The notes under the pieces: model-generated | What the model was told of the DNA's origin: nothing | What the model saw: the letters and a program-made list of their open reading frames with translations, nothing else | Databases searched by the model: none | Program-made: the position numbers and the translations under genes | In this document: positions 1 through 9,659 of the stretch, piece after piece | How the letters are laid out: each line of letters opens with the position of its first letter | Numbering within the stretch: the first letter of the stretch is position 1 | Assembly (NCBI RefSeq): GCF_000176155.1 | Contig: NZ_ACZO01000005.1 | Coordinates: forward strand, 124,001 to 188,000 | DNA from: Vibrio metschnikovii CIP 69.14 | Lineage (GTDB): Bacteria > Pseudomonadota > Gammaproteobacteria > Enterobacterales > Vibrionaceae | DNA: 64,000 nucleotides | Direction of reading: 5' to 3'

Positions 1-130
1 GTGCTTCAAACCATTCGGCTAATTTAGCAATCACCTCACTGTTGCCGTGATCCCATGTCGGGTCAGTGGAGCTAATGGAAGGCGTGGAAATCAGGCCCGA
101 ATAGACCTCCAAGAAACTGGGTAATTGCAT
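1..130 (-). CDS. argE: Acetylornithine deacetylase, N-terminal part (cut by window edge)
   Basis: Reading leftward from an ATG at 130-128, the first 43 codons begin [15 protein letters not shown] and continue with [13 protein letters not shown], which matches the start of ArgE, the zinc-dependent deacetylase that releases ornithine from N-acetylornithine in arginine synthesis. The rest lies outside the window, so the metal-binding residues cannot be checked. It is divergent from argC across a 154-base gap, the usual argE/argCBH arrangement in gammaproteobacteria, and the gap holds candidate ArgR sites. Identification rests on the N-terminal sequence plus context. Confidence 0.88.
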   Translation of the reverse strand, partial: MQLPSFLEVYSGLISTPSISSTDPTWDHGNSEVIAKLAEWFEA

Positions 131-198
131 ATTATCTTTGCTCCTACTATTGACAGAGTATCGCTGAAAATGTAAAACACATATTAAATCACTTTTTA

Positions 199-244
199 TG
201 AATAAAAAACCAGTTAAAACCCATTTTTTGTAAATTAAAAATCA
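199..244. promoter_or_regulatory. Candidate ArgR operator pair between argE and argC
   Basis: Two stretches resemble the 14-base core of the ARG box (TGAATWWWWATTCA): TGAATAAAAAACCA at 199-212 and TAAATTAAAAATCA at 231-244, each differing at about two positions. They lie in the AT-rich gap between divergent argE and argC, where ArgR represses both directions in enterobacteria. Their 32-base offset differs from the usual 21-base offset of paired ARG boxes, so either may be fortuitous in AT-rich DNA. No promoter is called with confidence. Confidence 0.45.
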
Positions 245-284
245 GTTTTAACTTGGCTTTCACTCCGCTTTGGGATGGGTATTA

Positions 285-1286
285 ATGTTAAAAACCGCAA
301 TTATTGGTGCAAGTGGCTATACCGGTGCTGAATTAGCACTGATGGTGGAAAAACACCCTCAACTCAAACTAGCAGGTTTATATGTTTCCGCCAACAGTCT
401 CGATGCAGGAAAATCAATGGCTGAGCTGCATGGTAAATTAGCCGGGCTGGTTGACATGGAGATTGAGCCTTTAGTTGACCCACTTGTTGTTGCGAGTCAG
501 TGCGATGTGGTGTTTTTAGCGACGGCTCATGAAGTGAGTCACGACCTAGCACCAATTTTCCTTGCCCAAGATTGTCAGGTTTTTGATTTATCTGGTGCCT
601 TTCGTGTGAAAAGTGAGGATTTTTATCCTAATTATTATGGTTTTGAGCACCAGCACCGTGAGTGGTTAGATAAGGCGGTGTATGGCTTAGCAGAATGGAA
701 CCGTGAAGCCATTCAGCATAGCTCACTGATTGCCGTGGCAGGATGCTATCCGACGGCGGCGCAACTGGCTATTAAACCGTTGATTAACGCAAATTTGTTG
801 GATACTGAGCAATGGCCAGTGATTAACGCGACCAGCGGCGTGACGGGGGCGGGTCGAAAAGCGACCTTAAACAACAGTTTTTGTGAAGTTAGTCTGCAGC
901 CTTATGGCGTCTTTACTCATCGTCATCAACCTGAAATTGCCACCCATTTAGGCTGTGAGGTGATTTTCACCCCTCATCTGGGCAATTTTAAACGGGGTAT
1001 TTTAGCCACAATAACCATGAAGTTGGCAGTCGGTGTTACGGCGCAGCAGGTCGATGAGGCATTTACTCAAGCTTATGCTGATCAGCCTGCGGTGAGGCTA
1101 AAATCCAGTTTGCCATCCATTAAAGATGTGGAATTTACGCCGTTTTGCGATTTGGGATGGCGAGTTCAAGGTGAGCATGTCATCGTCGTTTCAGCGATCG
1201 ATAACTTATTAAAAGGGGCATCGAGTCAAGCGATGCAATGTTTAAATATTCATTACGGTTTTTCTGAGCTAACGGCTTTGGTGTAA
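285..1286 (+). CDS. argC: N-acetyl-gamma-glutamyl-phosphate reductase
   Basis: ArgC reduces N-acetylglutamyl phosphate to the semialdehyde with NADPH, the third step of ornithine synthesis, in the cytoplasm. The 333-residue product has the N-terminal nucleotide-binding motif [10 protein letters not shown] and the active-site segment [10 protein letters not shown] with the catalytic cysteine. E. coli ArgC is 334 residues. I chose the ATG at 285 because [14 protein letters not shown] matches the family start; an ATG at 270 would add five residues. It is the first gene of argC-argB-argG, 24 bases before argB, with ArgR-like sites just upstream. Confidence 0.97.
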   Translation: MLKTAIIGASGYTGAELALMVEKHPQLKLAGLYVSANSLDAGKSMAELHGKLAGLVDMEIEPLVDPLVVASQCDVVFLATAHEVSHDLAPIFLAQDCQVFDLSGAFRVKSEDFYPNYYGFEHQHREWLDKAVYGLAEWNREAIQHSSLIAVAGCYPTAAQLAIKPLINANLLDTEQWPVINATSGVTGAGRKATLNNSFCEVSLQPYGVFTHRHQPEIATHLGCEVIFTPHLGNFKRGILATITMKLAVGVTAQQVDEAFTQAYADQPAVRLKSSLPSIKDVEFTPFCDLGWRVQGEHVIVVSAIDNLLKGASSQAMQCLNIHYGFSELTALV

Positions 1287-1309
1287 AGCACCAAGCGTAA
1301 GGGTGAAAT

Positions 1310-2101
1310 ATGACAGATACACAGCATAATCCATTGGTGATTAAATTAGGCGGCGCAGCGCTGTCTTGTTCTGACACGCTAAGCAAATTGTTTGGCGCTA
1401 TCGCACTGTATCAAGCTCAAGCTCAGCGACGAATTGTCATTGTTCATGGTGGCGGTTATTTGGTCGATGAGTTGATGGCAAAATTACACCTGCCGACGGT
1501 AAAGAAAGAAGGGCTACGCGTTACCCCTTATGAACAAATTCCTTTTATTGCCGGAGCGTTAGCCGGAACGGCCAATAAAATGCTCCAAGGACAAGCCATA
1601 AAAGACGGTTTGAATGCCATCGGTTTATGTTTAGCGGATGGCGGCTTATGTCAAGTCGAGGAACTCGACCCTGAGCTGGGAGCGGTGGGTAAAGCCCTGC
1701 CGGGCGATTCACAACTGTTACAAGCCATTCTTAATGCTGGCGGGCTACCGATCATCAGTTCGATTGGGCTTACTGCAAGCGGACAAATGATGAATGTCAA
1801 TGCCGATCAGGCGGCGGTGGCCGTGGCCGGTGCACTGGATGCCGAGTTAGTTCTGCTCTCTGATGTGAGTGGTGTATTGGATGGCAAAGGGCACTTATTG
1901 CCGAGCTTGAACGCTCAGCAAGCCAATAGTTTGATTGCTGGTAAAGTGATCACCGATGGCATGATCGTCAAAGTCAAAGCCGCGCTAGAGGCCGCCAATG
2001 ATTTGGGGCGTCCGATTCAAGTCGCTACATGGCGCTATCCGGAAAAGCTGCACAAACTATTTGCTGGTGAAAGTATTGGAACCCAATTTTTACCGCAATA
2101 A
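1310..2101 (+). CDS. argB: Acetylglutamate kinase
   Basis: ArgB phosphorylates N-acetylglutamate, the second step of ornithine synthesis. The 263-residue protein shows the amino-acid-kinase pattern: an N-terminal lysine/glycine motif VIKLGGAAL, the substrate/phosphate loop [12 protein letters not shown], and a C-terminal nucleotide-binding region around [11 protein letters not shown] and ITDGMIVKV. Length is close to E. coli ArgB (258). It follows argC by 24 bases and precedes argG by 97, consistent with a common transcript. Confidence 0.97.
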   Translation: MTDTQHNPLVIKLGGAALSCSDTLSKLFGAIALYQAQAQRRIVIVHGGGYLVDELMAKLHLPTVKKEGLRVTPYEQIPFIAGALAGTANKMLQGQAIKDGLNAIGLCLADGGLCQVEELDPELGAVGKALPGDSQLLQAILNAGGLPIISSIGLTASGQMMNVNADQAAVAVAGALDAELVLLSDVSGVLDGKGHLLPSLNAQQANSLIAGKVITDGMIVKVKAALEAANDLGRPIQVATWRYPEKLHKLFAGESIGTQFLPQ

Positions 2102-2198
2102 ATCACAATAGGCAATGGGTGGCGCATGACCACTAAACACAATCAATAGACCTTAGTGCAGACTGCTAAGCGGGCACTGGGTAATGGAGAAAGCATCA

Positions 2199-3410
2199 AT
2201 GAGTAAAGTTCAAGTTAATAAAGTAGTGGTTGCCTATTCTGGTGGTCTAGATACTTCAGTGATTATTCCGTGGCTAAAAGAAAACTATGCCTGTGAAGTG
2301 GTTGCCTTTGTCGCGGATGTAGGCCAAGGAGAAGAAGAGCTACAAGGCATTGAAGCAAAAGCGAAAGCCTCGGGCGCTTCAGAGTGTTATGTGGTCGATT
2401 TAAAAGAACAAATGGTTGCTGAATACATCTATCCGACCTTAAAAACCGGCGCGTATTACGAAGGGAAATATCTACTGGGCACCTCAATGGCTCGCCCAAT
2501 CATCGCTAAAGCACAAGTAGAGATTGCTCGTAAAGTAGGCGCTGATGCGCTGTGTCATGGTTGTACTGGTAAAGGTAACGATCAAGTACGTTTTGAAGGT
2601 GCGTTTGCTGCCCTTGCACCAGATTTACATGTAATCGCGCCATGGCGAGAGTGGGATATTGTCAGCCGTGAAGAGTGCCTCGACTATCTGGCTGAGCGTA
2701 ATATCCCTTGCGCCGCATCGTTAACTAAAATTTACTCACGTGATGCTAATGCATGGCACATTTCCACGGAAGGTGGTGTACTGGAGAGTACTTGGAATGC
2801 ACCTAATGAAGACTGCTGGGTGTGGACCGTTGATCCTGAACAAGCACCGAATGACGCTGAATATGTCACTGTACAAGTGGAAAAAGGTCAAGTGGTTGGT
2901 GTCGACGGTGAGCTGATGACACCTTATAACGCCTTAGTTTATCTGAACGAAAAAGGCGCTAAGCATGGTGTTGGTCGGATCGATATTGTTGAAAACCGTC
3001 TGGTGGGGATGAAATCTCGCGGCTGTTATGAAACTCCGGGAGGCACGATCATGATGGAAGCACTACGTGCAGTAGAGCAACTGGTGTTAGACAAGGCATC
3101 GTTTGAGTTTCGTGAAGAGCTCGGCATTAAAGCCTCACATCTGGTGTATGATGGCCGTTGGTTCACCCCACTACGTGAAGCAGTATTTGCCGCTGCCGAT
3201 CAGCTCGCTCAGCAGGTTAATGGTGAAGTGGTGATCAAGCTTTACAAAGGACAAGCGATCGCTACTCAGAAGCGTTCTGCGAACAGTTTGTATTCAGAAG
3301 CGTTTGCTACCTTTGGGGCTGATGAAGTATATGACCAAAGTCATGCTGGTGGATTCATTCGTTTGTATTCTTTGGCGAGTCGGATTCGTGCCTTGAACGA
3401 AAATAAATAA
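2199..3410 (+). CDS. argG: Argininosuccinate synthase
   Basis: ArgG joins citrulline and aspartate with ATP to give argininosuccinate. The N-terminal P-loop-like PP motif [13 protein letters not shown] is present, followed by [15 protein letters not shown], the conserved substrate-binding segment of the short, 400-residue type of ArgG. The product is 403 residues from the ATG at 2199 ([16 protein letters not shown]); an ATG five codons upstream at 2184 is in frame, but the 2199 start fits family alignments better. A strong hairpin with a T run follows the gene and separates it from argH. Confidence 0.96.
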   Translation: MSKVQVNKVVVAYSGGLDTSVIIPWLKENYACEVVAFVADVGQGEEELQGIEAKAKASGASECYVVDLKEQMVAEYIYPTLKTGAYYEGKYLLGTSMARPIIAKAQVEIARKVGADALCHGCTGKGNDQVRFEGAFAALAPDLHVIAPWREWDIVSREECLDYLAERNIPCAASLTKIYSRDANAWHISTEGGVLESTWNAPNEDCWVWTVDPEQAPNDAEYVTVQVEKGQVVGVDGELMTPYNALVYLNEKGAKHGVGRIDIVENRLVGMKSRGCYETPGGTIMMEALRAVEQLVLDKASFEFREELGIKASHLVYDGRWFTPLREAVFAAADQLAQQVNGEVVIKLYKGQAIATQKRSANSLYSEAFATFGADEVYDQSHAGGFIRLYSLASRIRALNENK

Positions 3411-3453
3411 GCCTCACTGGATTGAATGAGGCCATCGTTAGAGATTAGCTCAT

Positions 3454-3480
3454 AAGGATCGCTCGGCGATCCTTGTTTTT
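3454..3480 (+). terminator. Rho-independent terminator-like hairpin between argG and argH
   Basis: A perfect 9-base-pair stem, AAGGATCGC (3454-3462) with GCGATCCTT (3466-3474), closes a three-base loop and is followed by GTTTTT. It is shaped like an intrinsic terminator. A second imperfect hairpin (CCTATGGCG / CGCCTTAGG, 3502-3523) lies between it and the argH start at 3544, without a T run. Either argH has its own promoter in this 133-base gap or the terminator is partial. Confidence 0.75.
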
Positions 3481-3543
3481 AACCCGAGTACAAGATGTTT
3501 TCCTATGGCGTATGCGCCTTAGGTCAAAGGTAGGAGAAACGCA

Positions 3544-5412
3544 ATGGCATTATGGGGCGGAAGATTTACCCAAGCAGCAGACACCCGGTTTAAACAATTT
3601 AACGACTCCCTGCGTTTTGACTACCGATTGGCTGAGCAAGATATTGTCGGCTCGATTGCTTGGTCGAAAGCGTTACGGTCGGTGAATGTACTGACAGAAC
3701 AAGAGCAACAAGCATTAGAATTGGCATTAAATGAGTTGAAGCTCGCAGTAATGGAAGATCCTGAGCAGATCTTGTTATCGGATGCGGAAGATATTCACTC
3801 GTGGGTTGAACAGCAGTTAATCAGTAAAGTGGGTGATTTAGGTAAGAAACTGCACACTGGACGTTCACGTAATGATCAAGTCGCCACCGATTTAAAATTA
3901 TGGTGTCGTCAGCAAGGCCAGCAATTACTGCTCGGCTTGGATAGATTGCAGAGTCAGTTGGTTTCGGTCGCCGAACAACATCAAGCGACAGTACTACCTG
4001 GTTATACGCACTTGCAACGCGCTCAACCCGTCACGTTTGCTCATTGGTGTTTGGCATATGTTGAGATGTTTGAGCGTGACTACTCACGTTTACAAGATGC
4101 GCTACAACGGCTGGATACTTGTCCCCTCGGCTCTGGCGCTTTGGCAGGAACCGCTTATCCTATCGATCGTCAGCAATTAGCTCATGATCTCGGGTTTCGC
4201 CGGGCTACGCGTAATTCACTCGATTCGGTGTCGGATCGCGATCATGTGATGGAACTAATGTCGGTAGCATCGATTTCGATGCTTCACTTGTCGCGTTTAG
4301 CCGAAGATATGATCTTCTATAACTCCGGTGAGTCTGGATTTATTGAATTAGCAGATACGGTAACCTCTGGTTCATCATTAATGCCGCAGAAGAAAAACCC
4401 CGATGCTCTGGAATTGATCCGTGGTAAAACTGGTCGGGTTTATGGGTCATTAGCGGCGATGATGATGACCGTGAAAGCTTTGCCTTTGGCTTACAACAAA
4501 GACATGCAAGAAGATAAAGAAGGGCTGTTTGATGCGCTTGATACTTGGCATGATTGTATGGAAATGGCCACTCTTTGTTTTGACGGGATAAAAGTCAAAG
4601 CTGAGCGAACCTTAGAAGCCGCTAAACAAGGTTACGCCAATGCGACTGAACTGGCGGATTATTTAGTCGCTAAAGGTATTCCATTCCGTGAAGCGCACCA
4701 TATTGTTGGCGTCGCGGTGGTTGGTGCTATCGAGAAAGGCTGTGCATTGGAAGCGCTCTCTTTGGCTGAGTTAAAAGTCTTTTCTCCTGTGATTGAAGAA
4801 GATGTTTACGCCATTTTAACCATCGAATCATGCTTAGAAAAACGCAGTGCACTCGGTGGCGTCGCTCCTTCACAAGTCGCCTATGCCGTTGAAGAGGCCG
4901 AAAAACGTTTGGCGAAGCGGGATGCAAGTGCGGTCAAAGTACGTCCAGCACGTTTAACCGATATTGAACGTTTAGAAGGCATGGTTGCTTATTGGGCAAA
5001 CATGGGCGAGAACTTACCCCGTTCACGAAGCGACATTGTACGGGATATTGGTTCGTTCGCTGTGGCTGAACATCATGGTGAGATAACGGGATGCGCCTCG
5101 CTCTACGTTTACGATTCAGGATTAGCAGAAATTCGTTCTCTTGGGGTTGAAGCGGGCTGGCAGCGTCAAGGTCAAGGGCGTGCGATTGTCCATTACTTAG
5201 TGAAAAAAGCCCAGCAAATGGCGATTAATAAAGTGTTCGTACTGACTCGTTCTCCGGAGTTCTTTATGAAACTGAACTTTATTCCAACCTCGAAAACGTT
5301 ATTGCCGGAAAAGGTATTAAAAGATTGTGAGCAGTGCCCGCGGCAACACGCTTGTGATGAAGTAGCCTTAGAAGTGGATTTTGCCCAGCGGATTGTTATC
5401 CATCAACGATAA
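3544..5412 (+). CDS. argH: Argininosuccinate lyase fused to a GNAT acetyltransferase (ArgH-ArgA type)
   Basis: The 622-residue protein is about 160 residues longer than ordinary ArgH. Residues 1 to about 460 are argininosuccinate lyase, with [14 protein letters not shown], the TH motif [10 protein letters not shown] and the fumarase/ASL signature [12 protein letters not shown] near residue 280; this part cleaves argininosuccinate to arginine and fumarate. Residues from about 464 form a GNAT domain starting [15 protein letters not shown], with an acetyl-CoA loop [10 protein letters not shown] near residue 540, resembling the acetyltransferase part of N-acetylglutamate synthase. This ArgH(A) fusion is known in Vibrio and Moritella and lets one protein supply both the first and the last step. 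A strong SD (GGAG) precedes the ATG. No frame break occurs at the junction. Confidence 0.96.
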   Translation: MALWGGRFTQAADTRFKQFNDSLRFDYRLAEQDIVGSIAWSKALRSVNVLTEQEQQALELALNELKLAVMEDPEQILLSDAEDIHSWVEQQLISKVGDLGKKLHTGRSRNDQVATDLKLWCRQQGQQLLLGLDRLQSQLVSVAEQHQATVLPGYTHLQRAQPVTFAHWCLAYVEMFERDYSRLQDALQRLDTCPLGSGALAGTAYPIDRQQLAHDLGFRRATRNSLDSVSDRDHVMELMSVASISMLHLSRLAEDMIFYNSGESGFIELADTVTSGSSLMPQKKNPDALELIRGKTGRVYGSLAAMMMTVKALPLAYNKDMQEDKEGLFDALDTWHDCMEMATLCFDGIKVKAERTLEAAKQGYANATELADYLVAKGIPFREAHHIVGVAVVGAIEKGCALEALSLAELKVFSPVIEEDVYAILTIESCLEKRSALGGVAPSQVAYAVEEAEKRLAKRDASAVKVRPARLTDIERLEGMVAYWANMGENLPRSRSDIVRDIGSFAVAEHHGEITGCASLYVYDSGLAEIRSLGVEAGWQRQGQGRAIVHYLVKKAQQMAINKVFVLTRSPEFFMKLNFIPTSKTLLPEKVLKDCEQCPRQHACDEVALEVDFAQRIVIHQR

Positions 5413-5539
5413 GTGTTGAGATCTTTTATGGTGAAACCAAGCAAAAGAAAAGATCAAAAAAGATCGTGTAAAGTGGAACCAACCAGAAAAAGCACAGTCT
5501 ATACCCGTACCACTGCTTTTTCTTAGATCGCTCTAAGAG

Positions 5540-5574
5540 AGCCCTAAAACTCCTTTTCGTTTTAGGGCTTTTTT
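5540..5574 (+). terminator. Terminator after argH
   Basis: AGCCCTAAAAC (5540-5550) pairs perfectly with GTTTTAGGGCT (5559-5569) and is followed by a T run. The right arm overlaps the last codons of the convergent DUF3624 gene, so the hairpin may also slow transcription from the opposite side, although no good T run exists on that strand. Confidence 0.85.
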
Positions 5575-5849
5575 GTGGGCGAGTGATCAGTCGAGTTTTT
5601 TTGACGCTCTCGCCAAGGCAGTACGACAAACTTCATCCATAAATGTAAAAATAACAAACCATTAAAAGCGAAACCTGCGAAGAGAAGGGCGATGGACGCG
5701 ATAGCGGTTGGCTCATTTCTAAATAACCAAAACCAGACTCCCCAGCAAGCGACAGATAGTACGGTTAACCAATCAATACAGCGTTGGCAACGACCGATTT
5801 TTTTCCAGAACCATGCTTGATCACAGTAGTGACAACTGGTGAGTTTCAT
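5562..5849 (-). CDS. DUF3624 family small membrane protein with two CxxC pairs
   Basis: This 95-residue protein starts MKLTSCHYCDQAWFW and has two CxxC pairs (residues 6-9 and 21-24), a likely zinc ribbon, followed by two hydrophobic segments (about residues 28-43 and 50-72) and a basic C-terminus. I recognise it as the DUF3624 family, seen mainly in Vibrionaceae; its function is unknown to me. It is convergent with argH and divergent from oxyR. A role at the inner membrane involving metal or thiols is only inference from the cysteines and the neighbour. Confidence 0.75.
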   Translation of the reverse strand: MKLTSCHYCDQAWFWKKIGRCQRCIDWLTVLSVACWGVWFWLFRNEPTAIASIALLFAGFAFNGLLFLHLWMKFVVLPWRERQKNSTDHSPTKKP

Positions 5850-5911
5850 GGTGACTCCTTATGAGTGATTGTTGGCTTGTGAGTATGTTACCGCTATCGA
5901 CAAAGCCCGTG

Positions 5912-5959
5912 AAGTTTTTACCTACTCGTGTAATGCGGGTGAGGAGAATATAAAAACTT
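5912..5959. other. Dyad symmetry in the DUF3624-oxyR gap
   Basis: AAGTTTTTA (5912-5920) is complementary to TAAAAACTT (5951-5959), and between them CCTACTCG (5921-5928) pairs with CGGGTGAGG (5936-5944) apart from one bulged base. The 48-base element sits roughly midway between two divergent genes. It could be an operator, a transcript hairpin or chance. I see no T run, so it is not called as a terminator. Confidence 0.5.
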
Positions 5960-6084
5960 TGATAGTCAGCAGCATTCAATGTTATGGTTTTTGATAGGTA
6001 TATTCTTACTGCAGCAGTGACGCTATAACGAGACGCCTTTTCTGTTGCTTTCGATATGATTGATGGTTTTTATCTAGGAATAAG

Positions 6085-6984
6085 ATGAACATTCGAGATT
6101 TTGAATACTTAGTTGCTCTTGCTGAGCACAAGCATTTTCGTAAAGCCGCTGAATCCTGCTTTGTGAGTCAGCCGACTCTTAGTGGACAAATTCGCAAGCT
6201 AGAAGATGAACTGGGTACGGTATTGTTAGAGCGTAGTAGTCGGCGGGTATTATTTACCGATTCTGGGCTACAGCTTGTTGACCAAGCCAAACGTATTCTC
6301 AGTGAAATTAAAGTTTTCAAAGATATGGCCAGTCAACAGGGAGGAGCCATGAGTGGCCCGATGCACATCGGGTTTATTCCGACATTAGGCCCTTATTTAT
6401 TGCCGAAGATTATCCCAGAGCTCAAAGCTCGATTTCCTGACTTGGAACTCTATTTACATGAAGCGCAAACGCATCAATTAGTCCGTCAGTTAGAAGAGGG
6501 CAAGCTCGATTGTTTGGTATTAGCCTCGGTGGAAGAGAGTGCCCCTTTTAAAGAGATCGATATCTATAATGAGCCAATGAGTATCGCTGTGCCTTGCTCA
6601 CACGAATGGGCTAATCGTGATGAGGTAGATATGTTGGAATTGAACGGGAAAACCGTATTGGCATTAGGCGATGGCCACTGCTTACGTGACCAAGCGTTAG
6701 GTTTTTGTTTTGCTGCGGGAGCGAAAGATGATGAGCGTTTTAAAGCTACCAGTTTAGAAACCTTACGTAATATGGTCGCTGCTGGTGCTGGGATTACCTT
6801 GTTGCCCCAGCTCTCGCTACCGGATGAAAAAACCAAAGATGGCGTCTGTTACATCAAAGCGGTCAATCCACAGCCATCACGACAAATTGTTTTGGCTTAT
6901 CGACCGGGTTCACCGTTGCGTCAGCGCTATGAACAGCTAGCTCAGGTGATGAAAGAGCGTCTACAAGCGTTGGCCACTCAATAG
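6085..6984 (+). CDS. oxyR: Hydrogen-peroxide-sensing LysR-type regulator OxyR
   Basis: The 299-residue protein has the LysR-type winged helix-turn-helix at residues 1-60 (starts MNIRDFEYLVALAEHKHF) and a periplasmic-binding-like regulatory domain. The redox pair of OxyR is intact: Cys199 and Cys208 in the segment GDGHCLRDQALGFCF, at the same numbers as in E. coli OxyR. Peroxide oxidises these to a disulfide and turns the protein into an activator of antioxidant genes. It is divergent from the DUF3624 gene and convergent with mrcA, sharing the terminator hairpin at 7012-7032. From memory, V. cholerae has a peroxiredoxin gene next to oxyR; none is adjacent here. Confidence 0.95.
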   Translation: MNIRDFEYLVALAEHKHFRKAAESCFVSQPTLSGQIRKLEDELGTVLLERSSRRVLFTDSGLQLVDQAKRILSEIKVFKDMASQQGGAMSGPMHIGFIPTLGPYLLPKIIPELKARFPDLELYLHEAQTHQLVRQLEEGKLDCLVLASVEESAPFKEIDIYNEPMSIAVPCSHEWANRDEVDMLELNGKTVLALGDGHCLRDQALGFCFAAGAKDDERFKATSLETLRNMVAAGAGITLLPQLSLPDEKTKDGVCYIKAVNPQPSRQIVLAYRPGSPLRQRYEQLAQVMKERLQALATQ

Positions 6985-7011
6985 CCTGCCTGTTCAGTGT
7001 CTGAAAATAAC

Positions 7012-7032
7012 ACCGCCCCTAATCGGGGCGGT
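7012..7032. terminator. Bidirectional terminator hairpin between oxyR and mrcA
   Basis: ACCGCCCC (7012-7019) pairs with GGGGCGGT (7025-7032) around a five-base loop. The two convergent genes end on either side (oxyR at 6984, mrcA at 7038). The T tracts are short: GTTATTTT on the minus side and weaker on the plus side. Confidence 0.7.
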
Positions 7033-7037
7033 CAAGA

Positions 7038-9518
7038 TTAAAATAAGCTGTCACTATCATCTAAGTAGATGCTGTGAGGGGTATCCTCTTGTACATACTC
7101 TTTCGGCTCCGTTCCTTGAACAAAGTATTCGAACATAGAACTGGCATCTAATTTATTGGTGAGTAGCCCACTGTCACGATCAATTCTCACACGAATAATG
7201 TTCGGTGGCATGGCTTTGGGTTGAGCCGGCACGCCATCGAGAGCAATGCGCATAAACTCTACCCAGCCTGGTTGGGCTGTTTTCGCACCAGCTTCAGCAC
7301 CAGTAATATCGTCATCAGTATTCGGGTTTGGGGCTGTGCTCCCTAAGTTGCGGCTATGGTCATCAAATCCAACCCAAGCCGTTGCGACCATGCCTGGTCC
7401 AAAGCCATTATACCAAGCATCTTTCGAGTCGTTAGTTGTTCCTGTTTTTCCGCCCACATCACGACGTCTTAAGGTTTGTGCGCGCCAGCCGGTACCATTC
7501 CATCCCGTTCCTGCACGCCAATCACCGCCACCCCAGATATTGCTATACATCATTTCACGAACGAGAAAAGCATTCTGTTCGGAAATCACCTGTGGTGCAT
7601 AATTGACCGTGGCATCTTGCTCATTAAACGGATTATCGGATGACGATTGACAATCCTGGTGACAAACCACTTTGGGGTTAGCTAAAAACTCGACATGGCC
7701 AAAACTGTCTTCCACTTTGCTGATGTAAAACGGCTCAACATAATACCCGCCGTTAGCAAATACTGAATAGCCTTGAGCCATTTTGACGGGCGTTAAGCTG
7801 CCCGCGCCGAGAGCAATGGTTTCAGAACGCGGTAGTTGCGATAATTCAAAGCCGAATCGGGTCAAGAATTGTCGAGTCTCTTCCAAACCGACTTCACGCA
7901 GTACACGAACTGCCATCACGTTTTTCGACTGCGCCAGACCAATCCGCAGACGAGTTGGACCGACGTAAGTCGGGGGCGAGTTTTTGGGACGCCAAGCAAT
8001 GCCTTGGCTTTGATCCCATTGGTTAATCGGAGCATCATTGATTAATGAGGCTAGAGTGAGGCCTTTCTCCAAAGCCGCAGAGTAAATGAACGGCTTTATA
8101 CTTGACCCCACCTGACGGACCGATTGGGTTGCACGGTTAAAATTACTGTGTACGAAGTTAAAGCCACCAACCAGTGCTAGTATCGCCCCATTCTCAGGAT
8201 CCATAGCAACGAATGCGGTATTTGCATTAGGCACTTGGCTCAGTGTCCAGTGTTCTTGTTCATCACCTATAGCGTGCTGGCGACGAATCCACACTTGTTC
8301 ACCTACCGCAAGAATATCACTGGCTTTACTCGGTAAAGGCCCTTGACGATCGTCAGTAATAAATCGCCTTGCCCAGTTCATGTCTTCCCATGTAATGGTT
8401 TTTAGTCCGGCATTTTTTACCCAAACCTGAGCCGATTTTTCTTCGACCTTAACCACAATCGAAGGCAGAAGATCACCGTAAGTGGGTTCACTACGTAAGT
8501 GAGCGATCATGGTGGGGGTATCCCAAGCCGATTGCCCAGCTTTCCAGAGTACTTTTTCGGCACCACGGTAGCCGTGACGCATGTCATAAGCGAGGAGATT
8601 ATCGATAGCGGCTTGGTTTGCGGCTTGTTGTAACTTGGTATTGACCGTCGTGTAGACATTCATCCCAGAGGTATAGGCCGCTTCTTCACCATAACGTTCG
8701 ACCATCCATGCGCGAGCAATTTCTGCCACGTAAGGAGCTCGTAGCTCAATTTCTGCGCCATGGAATTTGGAGATTAATGGTTCATTACGAGCCTGATCAT
8801 ACTCTTGTTGGGTGATGTAGTTTTCTGCCAGCATGCGTAATAAGACGACATTGCGACGGTGAGTGGCTCGCTCCACAGAGAAAAGGGGATTCATGGTAGA
8901 AGGGGCTTTGGGTAGGCCAGCAATCATCGCTATTTCACTTAACGTCAGATCTTTGACTTCTTTACCAAAGTAGGTTTGAGCTGCTGCACCAACGCCGTAA
9001 GAACGATGACCGAGATAAATTTTATTCAGGTAAAGCTCCAAGATCTCTTCTTTACTCAAGAGCTGCTCAATATGAATGGCAATAAAGATCTCTTTAATTT
9101 TACGCATAATTTTCTTCTCATTGGATAAGAAGAAATTACGGGCCAGTTGTTGGGTAATGGTACTTGCCCCTTGAGAGGCACTCCCTGACGCCATGACGGC
9201 CACAGCGGCACGAGTAATCCCGATCGGGTCAAAGCCGTAGTGTTCGTAAAAACGTGAATCCTCGGTTGCGATTACTGCTTCGAGTAATTCTGGTGGCATT
9301 TCATCAAGGCGCAATGGAATGCGTCGTTTTTCACCAAATTGAGCAATCAGTTTACCGTCTTCACTAAACACCTGCATGGGAGTTTGTAGCCGAACGTCTT
9401 TTAATTCAGCGACATCGGGTAGATCTGGCTTTACATAAAAATAGAAGCCAAAGATTGTAGTGACTCCAAGAATAATGCAAATCAATGAAAATATGAGTAA
9501 ACGCTTTATGAACTTCAC
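7038..9518 (-). CDS. mrcA: Penicillin-binding protein 1A (bifunctional transglycosylase/transpeptidase)
   Basis: The 826-residue protein has one N-terminal membrane anchor (about residues 5-28), a GT51 transglycosylase domain with the catalytic segment ATEDSRFYEHYG and the QGASTITQQLARN motif, then a transpeptidase domain. Its three active-site motifs are intact: SxxK as SSIK near residues 472-475, SxN as SKN, and KTG at 691-693 in KTGTTN. It polymerises and cross-links peptidoglycan at the outer face of the inner membrane. Length is near E. coli PBP1a (850). It is divergent from pilM, an arrangement conserved in many gammaproteobacteria. Confidence 0.96.
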   Translation of the reverse strand: MKFIKRLLIFSLICIILGVTTIFGFYFYVKPDLPDVAELKDVRLQTPMQVFSEDGKLIAQFGEKRRIPLRLDEMPPELLEAVIATEDSRFYEHYGFDPIGITRAAVAVMASGSASQGASTITQQLARNFFLSNEKKIMRKIKEIFIAIHIEQLLSKEEILELYLNKIYLGHRSYGVGAAAQTYFGKEVKDLTLSEIAMIAGLPKAPSTMNPLFSVERATHRRNVVLLRMLAENYITQQEYDQARNEPLISKFHGAEIELRAPYVAEIARAWMVERYGEEAAYTSGMNVYTTVNTKLQQAANQAAIDNLLAYDMRHGYRGAEKVLWKAGQSAWDTPTMIAHLRSEPTYGDLLPSIVVKVEEKSAQVWVKNAGLKTITWEDMNWARRFITDDRQGPLPSKASDILAVGEQVWIRRQHAIGDEQEHWTLSQVPNANTAFVAMDPENGAILALVGGFNFVHSNFNRATQSVRQVGSSIKPFIYSAALEKGLTLASLINDAPINQWDQSQGIAWRPKNSPPTYVGPTRLRIGLAQSKNVMAVRVLREVGLEETRQFLTRFGFELSQLPRSETIALGAGSLTPVKMAQGYSVFANGGYYVEPFYISKVEDSFGHVEFLANPKVVCHQDCQSSSDNPFNEQDATVNYAPQVISEQNAFLVREMMYSNIWGGGDWRAGTGWNGTGWRAQTLRRRDVGGKTGTTNDSKDAWYNGFGPGMVATAWVGFDDHSRNLGSTAPNPNTDDDITGAEAGAKTAQPGWVEFMRIALDGVPAQPKAMPPNIIRVRIDRDSGLLTNKLDASSMFEYFVQGTEPKEYVQEDTPHSIYLDDSDSLF

Positions 9519-9659
9519 CGGAGAATCCCTGTTTAGTAGAGGCTGTCTTAGTACAAACCCCTGTACTCTAGACTAAAACCTCAGCACTTAAAAATAGTGA
9601 ACGGTTATTTTCTCACAAATAAGTGTGTGAGGCTGAGAATTGTCACTGGAGTTAATGGC

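Noticed and set aside
5426..5629. Open frame of 67 codons on the minus strand after argH
   Set aside because: It overlaps the argH terminator and the DUF3624 gene in another frame, with no SD and no recognisable motif.
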